Part shown: in pieces, positions 55,636 through 64,000 of the stretch
Layout: each line of letters begins with the position of its first letter
How positions within the stretch are numbered: the stretch's first letter is position 1
Origin: Chitinophaga silvatica
Lineage (GTDB): Bacteria; Bacteroidota; Bacteroidia; Chitinophagales; Chitinophagaceae
Assembly (NCBI RefSeq): GCF_003419895.1
Contig: NZ_QPMM01000002.1
Coordinates: 310,001 to 374,000, forward strand
Length of the DNA stretch: 64,000 nucleotides
Reading direction: 5' to 3'
Translations under genes and position numbers: made by a program
The notes under the pieces: generated by a model
The model's input: the letters and a program-made list of their open reading frames with translations, nothing else
What the model was told of the DNA's origin: nothing
Databases searched by the model: none

Positions 55636-57029
55636 ATGAGGATAATTGGAAGAGAGAAAGAGCTGAAAATTATTGATCAGGCAACAAAATCTGAGACTTC
55701 CCAGTTTATTGCAGCATATGGAAGGCGAAGAGTTGGTAAGACTTTTCTAATCAGAGAAGCTTTTCAGCAAGATTTTACATTCTACCTTACTGGTGTAGCT
55801 AATATAAATCTACAACAGAATTTGTCGAATTTTCAAAGAGCCATGCAGAAATATCATCCTGATTAAACTGCACCCCTTCCGGATAATTGGTTTACAGCTT
55901 TCGGTCAACTGGAAGAATTATTATCAAAAAGCGGGAAACAAAAGAAAGTAGTATTTCTGGACGAACTCCCATGGCTGGATACTGCGTAATCTGGTTTTAT
56001 TCAAGCTCTCGACTATTTCTGGAATTCAAATGCTAGTGCAAGAAAAGATGTTATCCTGATTGTGTGTGGATCGGCTGCTTCATGGATGATCAATACACTT
56101 ATTCATAATAAGAGAGGGTTACATAACAGAGTTACTCACAGGATACGTCTGGCCCCCTTTTCATTGAAGGAATGTGAGACTTTTTTTCAGAGCCGTGGTG
56201 GAGTATTTAGTCGATATCAAATAATTCAATCATATATGGTGATGGGAGGCGTACCTTGTTATCTTGATCATGTTGATGTAAGTATGAGCGCCTCTCAAAA
56301 TATAAATCGATTATGTTTTCAACGAGATGGATTATTGACAGAAGAGTTTAGGAATCTCTATACTTCAATAAAGCAGAGAAATATCTTTCTGTCATTGAAA
56401 CATTAAGTAAGAAAGCAAAAGGTTTAACACGTTCCGAAATTATTGACGATACAGGGTTGCCTAATGCAGGAAGTACAACGAGAATATTAAATGAACTGGA
56501 GGAAAGTGGTTTCATACGTAAGTATTTCTAATTGAGAAAAATAGTCTTTTTCAATTAAGTGATTTTTATTCCTTGTTTTATATCAAATTTATACGCGGAA
56601 ATCATGCACTGAATGAGAATACCTGGATTAACGGACTAGATTCACCACGACAGAGAGCCTGGAGTGGTTATGTATTTAAGCAGGTTTGTCTTGCTCAACT
56701 AATGGAGATTAAACACGCTCTTGGTATGTATAGACAAGTAGTTCTTCCTGGATCAACACAGGTGAGGGAGTAAGCGACAAATAGATCTGGTTATAGATAG
56801 AAAGGACGATGTTATTAATATATGCGAAATGAAGGTCTCTATTAATCCTTTTACTATTGATAAAAAGTATCAAACAGAATTACAGGATAAAATAGACACA
56901 TTCCGAACAGCAACGCATACTAATAAATCCATTTTTTTAACTATGATTACTACTTTTGGAATAGTGAGAAATATGCATTCTAATAGTATAGTTCAGAATA
57001 GTTTAACCATGGATGATTTTTTTCGTTGA
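55636..57029 (+). pseudogene. AAA ATPase (ATPase_2/DUF234-like), decayed
   Basis: The start encodes IIGREKELKIIDQATKS and a Walker A (GRRRVGKT, residues ~30-37), then Walker B-like VVFLDELPWLDT. In-frame TAA codons occur at 55864 and 55987. The frame then runs to 56406, where a frameshift moves the winged-helix part (SKKAKGLTRSEIIDD, RILNELEESGFIRKY) into another frame. More stops follow near 56530 and 56771. The C-terminal nuclease-like part (ICEMKVSINPF; TMITTFGI) is still readable to 57029. The intact family is ~460-480 residues. At least four lesions show that the gene is dead. Confidence 0.85.
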
Positions 57030-57043
57030 TTTAAATATTTCTT

Positions 57044-58795
57044 ATGCTGGCACTGAGAAACTTTGAATTGCAGATAAGTGATACAATTGTATATAGAGGA
57101 AGGGAGTATTATGAAAGTGGTGCTGTTGTTGAGCTTGAGGAAACAGGAAAAGACTTCTGGATAGCAGAAGTAATGGGAACTGAATTATATACAGTGGAAG
57201 TTAGTATTTTCAAAAAGAACAATGTAAAATCATATTCATGCGACTGTCCTTATGACGGTGATATTTGCAAGCATGTCGTAGCTGTTTTATTTCTTCTGAG
57301 GGAAAAAATTACAAACACTGATATTCGTAAAAAAGTAGTTTCCAAAGCAGATTTTGACAAGTTAGTACAAAAAATAAGCTTAAAGGAGTTCCAGAACTTT
57401 GTGTTGGCCTATGCTACAAAGGATAAAACCTTTAAATCTCTGTTTGAGCGTCACTTTGCGGATAAGGAAAGCGGCGGCATTGATCTTGGAGATAAATATG
57501 CGAAACAGCTTAAAAGTTTGATAAGGAGTCATTCAAATGGAGATTTTATTGATTATCGATCAGTTCACAGGCTAACAAATGAGGTTAATCGATTGCTTGA
57601 TGAAGGCCAGCGGCAGATATATAAAAGCAATTTTCGAGATGCTTTTATGGTGGCAAGATCTGTGTTAACAGAAGTTATCGAACTTATTACTTACTGTGAT
57701 GATTCCAGTGGGCGCATTGGTGATGTTATCAACGGTTCTATAGAACTGATAGGGATCATAGCTAAAACTGAAGGCCTACCAGTGGATTTGCAGGAGGAAG
57801 TCTTTTATTTTGTACAATCGGCGATAAATAATGCTATATACTTTGATTATGGTGACTTTGGATATGAGATATTTGATTTGTATCAAACTCTTGCCATAAA
57901 ACTAAATAGGGAAAGGTCTTATTTGAAATCCGTTGATGATCAAATTAAAATGGCCTCAGCGGATAAATATCCTTACAGAAAAGAATATTTCATTGCCCAA
58001 AAAATATCATTTCTGAGAGCTACAGGAAACGTTAGAGGTGCGCAGGAACTTGTTCGTGAAAACTTAGATATTGTTGAAGTAAGACGTGGGGAGATAAACT
58101 GTTTAATAGAAGACAATGATTTCCCCACAGCGAAAAAGTTAATAGCTGGAGGAATTAAAATTGCTGAAAAGAAAAATCATCCTGGAACCGTTGTAGAGTG
58201 GCAGAAAGAATTGTTGCGCATAGCCATTTTAGAAAACGACATAAAGGAAGTCCGGCATTACACGAAGTATTTTGCTTTTGACCATAGATTTGATACGGTT
58301 TACTACAATCAATGGAAGAATACCTTCACCATCGAAGAATGGGAAGAGGAAATAGAAAGATATATCGAGGAACGAATAGCAGATGTAGAATTGCAATATC
58401 AAAAAAATAAGGGCAAGGTATGGTATTCGAAAGATACGTTGTTGCTAGATTTACTTGCCCCAATTTATATTGAAGAAAAATATTGGAACAGGCTATTTGC
58501 ACTTATTTGCAAGGAAACAGATTTGGACAAATTGTTACAGTATCATAACTATTTGATAAAGATATATCCGATACAGCTTTTGGCAATATATATTCCTGCA
58601 TTTGAACATAAAGGAAAAGTGGTAGGAAATCGTAGAGAGTATGCAAATTTGGCTATCAAAATGAAAGAGGTAATTAGAGCTATTCCTGAAGGAAAAGATG
58701 AAATGATTGCTGTGGCAAAAGAGCTAATCCTTAAGTACCCTCGTCGTCCTGCTATGATAGAAGAACTGAATTCCGTCATTAACGAGGATTGCTAA
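57044..58795 (+). CDS. SWIM zinc-finger protein
   Basis: The 583-residue protein has a SWIM finger near residues 65-85 (CDCPYDGDICKHVVAVLFLL; CxC then CxH). The remaining ~480 residues are helical and repeat-like (FRDAFMVARSVLTEVIEL; RGAQELVRENLDIVEVRRGEI; WQKELLRIAILENDIKEV), suggesting TPR-like packing. SWIM proteins are associated with DNA-binding or Swi2/Snf2 partners, but none is encoded here. It starts 14 bp after the AAA remnant and is intact. Confidence 0.8.
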   Translation: MLALRNFELQISDTIVYRGREYYESGAVVELEETGKDFWIAEVMGTELYTVEVSIFKKNNVKSYSCDCPYDGDICKHVVAVLFLLREKITNTDIRKKVVSKADFDKLVQKISLKEFQNFVLAYATKDKTFKSLFERHFADKESGGIDLGDKYAKQLKSLIRSHSNGDFIDYRSVHRLTNEVNRLLDEGQRQIYKSNFRDAFMVARSVLTEVIELITYCDDSSGRIGDVINGSIELIGIIAKTEGLPVDLQEEVFYFVQSAINNAIYFDYGDFGYEIFDLYQTLAIKLNRERSYLKSVDDQIKMASADKYPYRKEYFIAQKISFLRATGNVRGAQELVRENLDIVEVRRGEINCLIEDNDFPTAKKLIAGGIKIAEKKNHPGTVVEWQKELLRIAILENDIKEVRHYTKYFAFDHRFDTVYYNQWKNTFTIEEWEEEIERYIEERIADVELQYQKNKGKVWYSKDTLLLDLLAPIYIEEKYWNRLFALICKETDLDKLLQYHNYLIKIYPIQLLAIYIPAFEHKGKVVGNRREYANLAIKMKEVIRAIPEGKDEMIAVAKELILKYPRRPAMIEELNSVINEDC

Positions 58796-58939
58796 AAAAC
58801 AAAGGAGTTGGAGAAGATCCATAAAAACGGTATCAAAGCCCGGAGTAAAAGGGAACGATCAACTGAATCGCTACTTAGTATCCAATTAATTCCCTGTTGT
58901 GTAAGCATTTTTTAAAAATGCATAAAATATCCCATTTTT

Positions 58940-59401
58940 ATGAAACAAGTTTTTTTTGTGTTGTCACTTTCCCTGTTTGCATTTTGTCATAGTACCAATG
59001 TAACAAGTAAATCAGATACAATTGTATCCCCAGCAGTGCCGGGCTCCATTTCAGATACCAGTTGGGCGCAACATCCAGCCATTCTTATTGATAGCTCCTA
59101 TTTTGAGATAAATAATCAGTTCCCATGGCTTGCAGATACCATTCGTAGTTATATTCAGCTTTCAACTAATGAAATGACGAAGCTCTATATTAAGGACAGC
59201 TCTATTGTATTTATGTACGACGGGTATGAAAAAACAAATACTGGTGGTTATGTTAGTGTACGATTAGGTGCGGACTCCTACAACGGAGAGGGTACAGTAT
59301 TTTCAACAGCTGAAGTGATATCAGTCGATATCCTGAGTCGTGAAATAACTTTGTATGATATAGCTACTGATTCCAGCTACCTGTGGGTTAGACCACAATA
59401 G
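58940..59401 (+). CDS. Hypothetical lipoprotein, 153 residues
   Basis: The N-terminus KQVFFVLSLSLFAFCHSTN looks like a lipoprotein signal with Cys near 17. The mature part is short, Ser/Thr/Asp-rich and probably beta-structured (IKDSSIVFMYDGYEK; VSVRLGADSYNGEG). I recognise no family. It is a single gene between the SWIM gene and the tRNA-Asp remnant. Confidence 0.6.
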   Translation: MKQVFFVLSLSLFAFCHSTNVTSKSDTIVSPAVPGSISDTSWAQHPAILIDSSYFEINNQFPWLADTIRSYIQLSTNEMTKLYIKDSSIVFMYDGYEKTNTGGYVSVRLGADSYNGEGTVFSTAEVISVDILSREITLYDIATDSSYLWVRPQ

Positions 59402-59543
59402 AAAATGGATAAGCTGAAGGCCTTTAATATTTTGCTAACCATTATCGTTTTTTTAGCGCAACGAAAGGCATTCGAATCCCAGTATCTGTTACAGTCAAAA
59501 TCATTTGTGATACGACAGTCGCAATATTTTTTTCATTTCTTTA

Positions 59544-59604
59544 CGGACCGGACGGAACTCGAACCCGTCTCTACTGAGTAGAGACCGTGACAAGGCGGCA
59601 TCAT
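59544..59604 (-). pseudogene. tRNA-Asp remnant
   Basis: On the plus strand this reads as the 3' half of tRNA-Asp: CGGACCGGACGGAACTCGAA then CCCG, one mismatch in 24 nt against the intact copy at 59737. Next comes a GTCTCTA-CTGAG-TAGAGAC hairpin not present in the intact gene, then part of the anticodon arm with GTC retained (GTGACAAGGCGGCAT). The 5' acceptor and D-arm are missing. Confidence 0.7.
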
Positions 59605-59694
59605 TTTAGAAGATTTTGTGGTTGGTTCTACAGATATTCAAAATATCGTTTATTTCCTCTCTTCAATGCTTTTACTCGAATTCCCAAAAACAAA

Positions 59695-59722
59695 AAAAGT
59701 CACACCTTCCGATGTGACTTTT
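59695..59722 (-). terminator. Terminator of tRNA-Asp copy 2
   Basis: This is the same GTCACA...TGTGAC hairpin as after copy 1, in inverted orientation, followed on the minus strand by a T run. It could also end plus-strand transcripts. Confidence 0.75.
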
Positions 59723-59736
59723 AAATTTGATCCTTG

Positions 59737-59810
59737 CGGACCGGACGGGACTCGAACCCGCGACCTCCGCCGTGACAGGGCGGCATTCTAACCAACTGAA
59801 CTACCGATCC
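59737..59810 (-). tRNA. tRNA-Asp (anticodon GTC), copy 2
   Basis: This is identical to copy 1 across all 74 bases of the mature tRNA and a few flanking bases (84 identical bases in total, 59729-59812), but on the opposite strand. Acceptor, anticodon (GTC) and T-arm are intact. Confidence 0.95.
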
Positions 59811-59849
59811 TTAGAAAGAAGAGCCTTTAGCTCTACCGTTTCGGGAGTG

Positions 59850-59882
59850 CAAATGTAGCAACATTATTTATTACAATCCAAA
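59850..59882 (-). promoter_or_regulatory. Promoter of tRNA-Asp copy 2
   Basis: On the minus strand, TTTG (59882-59879) and TACATTTG (59857-59850) are separated by 21 bp, the same spacing as the copy 1 promoter although the surrounding sequence differs. So both tRNA copies have independent, apparently working promoters. Confidence 0.7.
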
Positions 59883-59956
59883 TATTTTTTTAGAAAATCC
59901 ATTTTTTTCCAGAACCGCTACTAATTTGATATATTTATTCCAGAACTTCCTATTCT

Positions 59957-60796
59957 ATGATTTATATCGGTTCACTTAGCCTGGTAATCGTTTTAGCCAA
60001 CTTTGTTATCTCCTGGAAAGGGCTGCAAGACCGCTCCTTCTTCAACAGATTTTCTTTTGAAGTCGAAAGAATCCTAAAATTTAAAGAACGTATCAGATTA
60101 TTTTCTGCCGGTTTTCTGCATGTCAACTGGTTGCATCTCTTCTTTAATATGCTTTCTTTATTGCTGTTCAGCTTCTACCTCGATGACGGACTTACACCTC
60201 TGAGATACCTGGCGCTCTATTTTGGTAGCCTTTTAGGCGGTAGCCTGCTTTCCTTATTTCTACATCGGAATAATCCAACCTATAGCTCTGTAGGAGCTTC
60301 AGGAGCAATATGTGGAGTTATATTCGGTACAATAGTGCTTAATCCCGGAGCCTTGGTCAATTTATTCGGAATATTGAATATTCCAATCTGGATTTATGGA
60401 CTACTATATGTACTTTATGCCATTTATGGAATCCGCTCAAAAGAAGAAAATATTGGACACGATTCACATATTGGAGGAATTATCCTTGGGGTATTGATTG
60501 CCTGTGTAATAAATCCTTATGTACTAATGTATCATACAGGCCTGATCGTATTAATACTTGGAGTAACCAGTTTTGCTATTTATGTAATTACCACCAAACC
60601 ATATATAGTACTGGTCGATAATCTCTACTACAAACAAATTAATTTGCTTTCAGATATTGATCATCGATATAATTTTGAAAAAGCAAACAAGCAAAAAGAA
60701 CTGGATGCAATCCTCGAAAAAATTCATCTGAAAGGAATAAATAGCTTGTCGAAAAGTGAAAGGGAAAAGCTGGAAAGATATTCGCAGGAAAATTAA
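59957..60796 (+). CDS. Rhomboid-family intramembrane serine protease
   Basis: The 279-residue protein has six or seven transmembrane helices. NWLHLFFNMLSLLLF (HxxxN) near 60, YSSVGASGAICGVIFG with the nucleophile Ser near 115, and GHDSHIGGIILG with the catalytic His near 173 are the rhomboid active site. A C-terminal cytoplasmic helical tail of ~60 residues (KQKELDAILEKIHLKGINSLSKSEREKLERY) follows the last helix. The substrate is unknown. It is a single gene. Confidence 0.92.
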   Translation: MIYIGSLSLVIVLANFVISWKGLQDRSFFNRFSFEVERILKFKERIRLFSAGFLHVNWLHLFFNMLSLLLFSFYLDDGLTPLRYLALYFGSLLGGSLLSLFLHRNNPTYSSVGASGAICGVIFGTIVLNPGALVNLFGILNIPIWIYGLLYVLYAIYGIRSKEENIGHDSHIGGIILGVLIACVINPYVLMYHTGLIVLILGVTSFAIYVITTKPYIVLVDNLYYKQINLLSDIDHRYNFEKANKQKELDAILEKIHLKGINSLSKSEREKLERYSQEN

Positions 60797-60797
60797 A

Positions 60798-60821
60798 AAG
60801 CCTGCACCGATGTGCAGGCTC
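60798..60821 (-). terminator. Terminator of the GH16 gene run
   Basis: AGCCTGCAC (60799-60807) and GTGCAGGCT (60812-60820) form a 9-bp stem with a CGAT loop. On the minus strand it is followed by TTTTTAATTTT, the expected order for the gene ending at 60848. Confidence 0.8.
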
Positions 60822-60847
60822 CCATGGTTAATGTCCTATGATGATTC

Positions 60848-61885
60848 CTAGTTTTTGTAAACTCTTACGTAATCGACCTCGAAAGTAGATTTATTAAATG
60901 CCGGATCTATTGACCCGCCAAAGTTTCCACCCATCGCAAAATTCAACAGGATGAAAAACTTGTCATTAAACGGCAGACTTGCAGTATTGTTGAATGTAAA
61001 GAACAATTGATCATCTACATAAAACTTAAGCGCAGTTGGTGTCCAGTCGAGTGTATACTTATGGAAAGAATTACTCATGTTCGAGACATTTGTTGTGCTA
61101 CCCACTCCGTTTCCTCCTGAATGATTTGGATAATGTAAGGTAGAATAAAGTTTCTGTGGTTCCACTCCTTTATGCTCCATTATATCAATCTCCCCACAAG
61201 CCGGCCAACCAATTGTATTTACACTACTTCCCAACATCCAGATGGCAGGCCACACTCCAACACCTGAAGGCAGTTTCGCACTTACTTCTACTTTACCATA
61301 TGTAAACTCAAACTTCCCACGGGTCAGTAATCTCGCTGATGTATAAGATTTGCCTTGATAGTTTTCTTTCATAGCCGTAATCTTAAGTGTACCATCAGAT
61401 ACTATTACATTTTGAGCCCTGTCTGTATAATACTGCGCTTCGTTATTGCCCCAGCCATTATCTCCGGTGCCAATATCATAACCCCATTTATTGCTATCAG
61501 GAGCCCCATCTTCTGTGAATTCATCAGACCATACCAGTAGTTTTGAAATGCTCACTTTTACACTGGTCGACTGGCTCACAGTAAGTCCATCTGCACTTTT
61601 AGCTGTGACTTTCACTGTAAAATTCTGTTCTCCACTGCCGGAATAGGTATATTTTACCGTTCCATTGGTGACGGTTTTTGTTTTACCGTTTCCAAAATCA
61701 AAGTCATAACTCACTGCATTTTGGGCAGTGGCGCTGAATGATACGGTACCACTACTATCTGTTGCTACAACTGCGTTGATAGTCAGATTAGAAGGAGCTA
61801 CCTTGGCTGGTGGAGCATTATCATTTTTTCCACAGCTGGCGGTACTAATCAGTAACGCCAGCATTATTCCTGTTAAATATTTCAT
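60848..61885 (-). CDS. GH16 endo-beta-glucanase (laminarinase-type) with PKD domain, lipoprotein
   Basis: The 345-residue protein has lipobox STASC (Cys near 19). A PKD-like domain lies at ~30-112 (YDFDFGNGKTKTV; YTYSGSGEQNFTVKVTA). The GH16 domain spans ~115-345 with WSDEFTEDGAPDSNKWGYD and the catalytic signature GEIDIMEHKG (~231-240, two Glu and one Asp). It ends FEVDYVRVYKN. Such enzymes hydrolyse beta-1,3- or mixed-linkage glucans. It is the last gene of a run with two PKD lipoproteins and a SusD, 3 bp after the preceding gene. Confidence 0.92.
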   Translation of the reverse strand: MKYLTGIMLALLISTASCGKNDNAPPAKVAPSNLTINAVVATDSSGTVSFSATAQNAVSYDFDFGNGKTKTVTNGTVKYTYSGSGEQNFTVKVTAKSADGLTVSQSTSVKVSISKLLVWSDEFTEDGAPDSNKWGYDIGTGDNGWGNNEAQYYTDRAQNVIVSDGTLKITAMKENYQGKSYTSARLLTRGKFEFTYGKVEVSAKLPSGVGVWPAIWMLGSSVNTIGWPACGEIDIMEHKGVEPQKLYSTLHYPNHSGGNGVGSTTNVSNMSNSFHKYTLDWTPTALKFYVDDQLFFTFNNTASLPFNDKFFILLNFAMGGNFGGSIDPAFNKSTFEVDYVRVYKN

Positions 61886-61888
61886 ATA

Positions 61889-62773
61889 CTAATCGATTGC
61901 TACAATTTTAACATACCAGGCACCAGGATCCTGCAAACAACGCAATGACATATGCGTGGCTGATCTTTCTAATACCTGAAATTTATGCGCTCCTAAATAC
62001 ATACCTAAATGGCCTTTGCCGGAGAAGATGATAAATTCTTCTGTTGCACTACCATCATAGCTGAAAGTAGTAGTATAATTGGCGGCTTTAGGGCCAGTTA
62101 AGGTAAAGTCACCGGTTCCGCTAAGTGATGGATCAAAATCTGTCAGGTATTCTTTTTTACCGAAGATGTCGTTGTTGGTAGTATGCTCAAATACATTTCC
62201 CTGAGCAGTAAACGTATACACATCATCGTAAATACCTAATCCATCTTTTTCATTCGGACCTGCTGCCCACCAGGCTGGAGTGAAGGTGCTTGCATCAGAT
62301 ACACCCAGGTGGCCTGGAGCATCTTTATCTACCCTCCATTTTTTACTGCTGTTATTAGTGAGCATGGTCACTAATTCAGGATTAGGCTCAAATGCACGGA
62401 ATACAGATATTTCAGAGCTGTTGGTGCTGGATACTCCTCCTTTACCATATACCATTACTGTAATGGTAAACTTCTTAGTACCTGTATGTTTATACTGGTA
62501 ATGAATAGAACTATTGGTACTGGTTTTAGGTGCTTCCCCATCTCCGAAATCTATTTTATAATTGATTCCGTTTTGAGACTGCACAGAAATATTAACTGCA
62601 CCTGAACCATCTCCATCCGGATGCGCATCGTCTTTTCCTGTCACTGCAATATTTAGTACGGGTTTAGATGGTGCAGTCATATCGCCGAAATGGTGATCAT
62701 CTTTATTACAAGCTCCTGCTACCAGAATGATACTAAGTAACAGAAAGGATAATTTATTAATTATGTGTTTCAT
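61889..62773 (-). CDS. PKD-domain lipoprotein, probable surface glycan-binding protein
   Basis: The 294-residue protein has lipobox LVAGAC (Cys near 22). A PKD domain lies at ~35-128 (NYKIDFGDGEAPKTS; YQYKHTGTKKFTITVMV). The C-terminal ~160 residues (KKWRVDKDAPGHLGV; FIIFSGKGHLGMYLGAHKFQVLE; LRCLQDPGAWYVKI) look like a beta-sandwich of unknown family. It starts 18 bp after the 360-residue lipoprotein gene and ends 3 bp before the GH16 gene, so it probably binds the same beta-glucan at the cell surface. Confidence 0.75.
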   Translation of the reverse strand: MKHIINKLSFLLLSIILVAGACNKDDHHFGDMTAPSKPVLNIAVTGKDDAHPDGDGSGAVNISVQSQNGINYKIDFGDGEAPKTSTNSSIHYQYKHTGTKKFTITVMVYGKGGVSSTNSSEISVFRAFEPNPELVTMLTNNSSKKWRVDKDAPGHLGVSDASTFTPAWWAAGPNEKDGLGIYDDVYTFTAQGNVFEHTTNNDIFGKKEYLTDFDPSLSGTGDFTLTGPKAANYTTTFSYDGSATEEFIIFSGKGHLGMYLGAHKFQVLERSATHMSLRCLQDPGAWYVKIVAID

Positions 62774-62791
62774 AATAGTCGTATTACCGCA

Positions 62792-63874
62792 TTAATTAGT
62801 TAATTCAATATCGTCGAACAGTAAAGTGTAATTGTTGGAGCCATCTCCTTTCGTCCCATTATCGAGGAAGAATAGGATGTTTTGAAGTTTTTTACTGTTG
62901 TCTTTTATTATAGCGCTAAAGTCGAAAGTCAGTGTTTCCCATTGATTGGCCTTGGTTGTAACAACTTCAAGGTTTTCCATAAATGTGTTGTCACCACTCC
63001 TTTCTAATTGAAGTAATACGCGCATGCCTACACGCCATGAGTAAACTTTTACCTTGAATACTCTGGTGGTGGTAAAGTCCATTGGATTACTCAGAATGAT
63101 GTAGTTACCTGCCCAGGTTTCTCCAGCATTTTTTACAATTTTACCAACGGTGTTACTTACATTAATGCCGGTTTTATATGGATTTGGAATCACGCTTGTA
63201 GAACTTCCTCCAAAATCGCCCCATGCATAATTCACGGTTGGCAGTTCAAAGGTCATTGGCAAAGTAAGCGGATCGTAAACGGTGACATCTTTTGTTACAA
63301 CAGTAGTAGCAGCACCACCACTTAAAGCCTCAACTTTTACAGTGTAGGTTCCGGCGGTGGCATACGTATGTTCAAGACTGGCGCCTGATGCAATCAATGT
63401 AGGTGTTTCATTGGCTGTTTCACCAAAGCTAACTTTAAATCCTCCTGTTGCATATAAAGCGGTGGCAGACACTGTAACTTTATGCAAATCTGTATTTGCA
63501 TTAATAACTACACTTTCAGGAGCTCTGAATGTAACGGCCAATTGTGCTGTTGTATCGGCCTTTTTACCTCCCAAACTTTTAGCTGTTACTTTTACTGCGT
63601 AAACTCCTTCTTTATAGACGTGTGTGGTATGCTTACCTGCCAAAACAGTTTCTGTTGATGTTGTTCCGTCTCCAAAGTTGATTTCATAAGAACTGGCACC
63701 TGCGCTGTTGGGCGTAATGGTAACCAGTCCGGAGTTATCATTGCTTACATTGAACTGCAAAGAGCTGGAGGATGGAGCTTGTTCCGTTTGGAGGAAATCC
63801 AGATCCCCATCCGGTATTTTACTACAACCATAGAATGCAGTTAATATTGTTAGTATGAAGATTGCTTTTTTCAT
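62792..63874 (-). CDS. PKD-repeat lipoprotein with C-terminal carbohydrate-binding-like domain
   Basis: The 360-residue protein has a lipoprotein signal (TAFYGCSK, Cys near 16). Two PKD-like modules at ~30-110 ([15 protein letters not shown]) and ~115-198 (FKVSFGETANETPT; YATAGTYTVKVEAL) precede a C-terminal beta-sandwich (~205-360; FELPTVNYAWGDFGG; FDFSAIIKDNSKKLQNILFFLDNG) like CBM/galactose-binding-type domains. This layout fits surface glycan-binding proteins of laminarin loci. It follows the SusD gene by 18 bp. Confidence 0.8.
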   Translation of the reverse strand: MKKAIFILTILTAFYGCSKIPDGDLDFLQTEQAPSSSSLQFNVSNDNSGLVTITPNSAGASSYEINFGDGTTSTETVLAGKHTTHVYKEGVYAVKVTAKSLGGKKADTTAQLAVTFRAPESVVINANTDLHKVTVSATALYATGGFKVSFGETANETPTLIASGASLEHTYATAGTYTVKVEALSGGAATTVVTKDVTVYDPLTLPMTFELPTVNYAWGDFGGSSTSVIPNPYKTGINVSNTVGKIVKNAGETWAGNYIILSNPMDFTTTRVFKVKVYSWRVGMRVLLQLERSGDNTFMENLEVVTTKANQWETLTFDFSAIIKDNSKKLQNILFFLDNGTKGDGSNNYTLLFDDIELTN

Positions 63875-63892
63875 TCGTGGAAGTTTTTAATA

Positions 63893-64000
63893 TTAATAAC
63901 CATCATTTTGTTTAAGCTTAGAAATATCAACTTCATCCTGTGGAATAGGGAAGAGTTCATGTTTATTCTGCTTGAAACCTGTTAGTACACTGGCTGCCTT
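63893..64000 (-). CDS. SusD-family protein, last 35 residues (5' part outside window)
   Basis: The minus-strand frame open to the window edge encodes KHELFPIPQDEVDISKLKQ followed by NDGY and a stop. That is the conserved SusD ending (LFPIPxxEID...NPGY type). The rest lies beyond base 64000. Together with the downstream lipoproteins and GH16 gene it marks a beta-glucan utilization locus extending to the right. Confidence 0.85.
   Translation of the reverse strand, partial: KAASVLTGFKQNKHELFPIPQDEVDISKLKQNDGY

Noticed and set aside
48292-59810. Integrative element with tRNA attachment sites
   Set aside because: The tRNA copies are inverted, not direct repeats, both are complete, and no integrase or conjugation gene is present in between.

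Overview
The window comes from a Bacteroidota genome, most likely a Chitinophaga-like member of the Chitinophagaceae. The evidence is SusC/SusD-type glycan uptake genes, an ECF sigma/FecR pair, a very large surface protein with a T9SS type B (CHU_C) C-terminus, several LytS/LytTR two-component pairs, and tRNA promoters of the Bacteroidota form TTTG-N21-TAnnTTTG. No organism name can be read directly from the sequence.

Layout. (1) 1-8224: downstream part of a uronic-acid polysaccharide locus, with a heparinase II/III-like lyase (cut by the left edge), kduI, a GH105-DUF4861 fusion, kduD, a LacI regulator, a GH88 hydrolase and a DUF2264 protein. A perfect LacI-type palindrome lies upstream of kduI. 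(2) 8225-12690, minus strand: a Pls/PosA-type single-module NRPS coupled to a GNAT acetyltransferase. (3) 13.1-15.9 kb: orphan terminator-like hairpins, a diheme cytochrome and three poorly known genes, one with a Gly/Ser/Cys-rich tail. (4) 16366-22117: a compact RiPP-type locus of LytS kinase, LytTR regulator, a Thr-rich cysteine-free peptide, a receiver-only protein and a full-length LanB dehydratase, with no LanC, protease or exporter. This is the strongest candidate for an undescribed system. (5) 22.2-27.6 kb: a PQQ-type dehydrogenase with cytochrome c, a 63-bp-arm palindromic repeat, an M15 peptidase, a SerB phosphatase fused to a SerA remnant, and a TolB-like protein.

(6) 28059-39158: a 3699-residue repeat adhesin with a fourfold super-repeat. 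(7) 39201-47305, minus strand: a sigma/anti-sigma-controlled SusC/SusD locus with one clan-A glycosidase. (8) 47567-59956: endonuclease V, then an 11.4-kb accessory stretch bounded by two inverted, identical tRNA-Asp(GTC) genes. It holds an EVE-nuclease-like fusion, a second LytS/LytTR pair facing a sulfur-transfer-like operon across three 21-nt-phased repeats, two decayed genes (patatin, AAA ATPase), a SWIM protein and a tRNA-Asp remnant. (9) 59957-64000: a rhomboid protease, then the distal part of a beta-glucan (laminarin-type) locus with a GH16 enzyme, two PKD lipoproteins and the last 35 residues of a SusD.

Functionally the window is dominated by polysaccharide capture, each locus with its own control logic (LacI operator, FecI/FecR cascade). 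Between these lie small accessory systems regulated by LytTR proteins or placed next to tRNA genes. Family names were assigned by reading motifs by eye; no database search was run.
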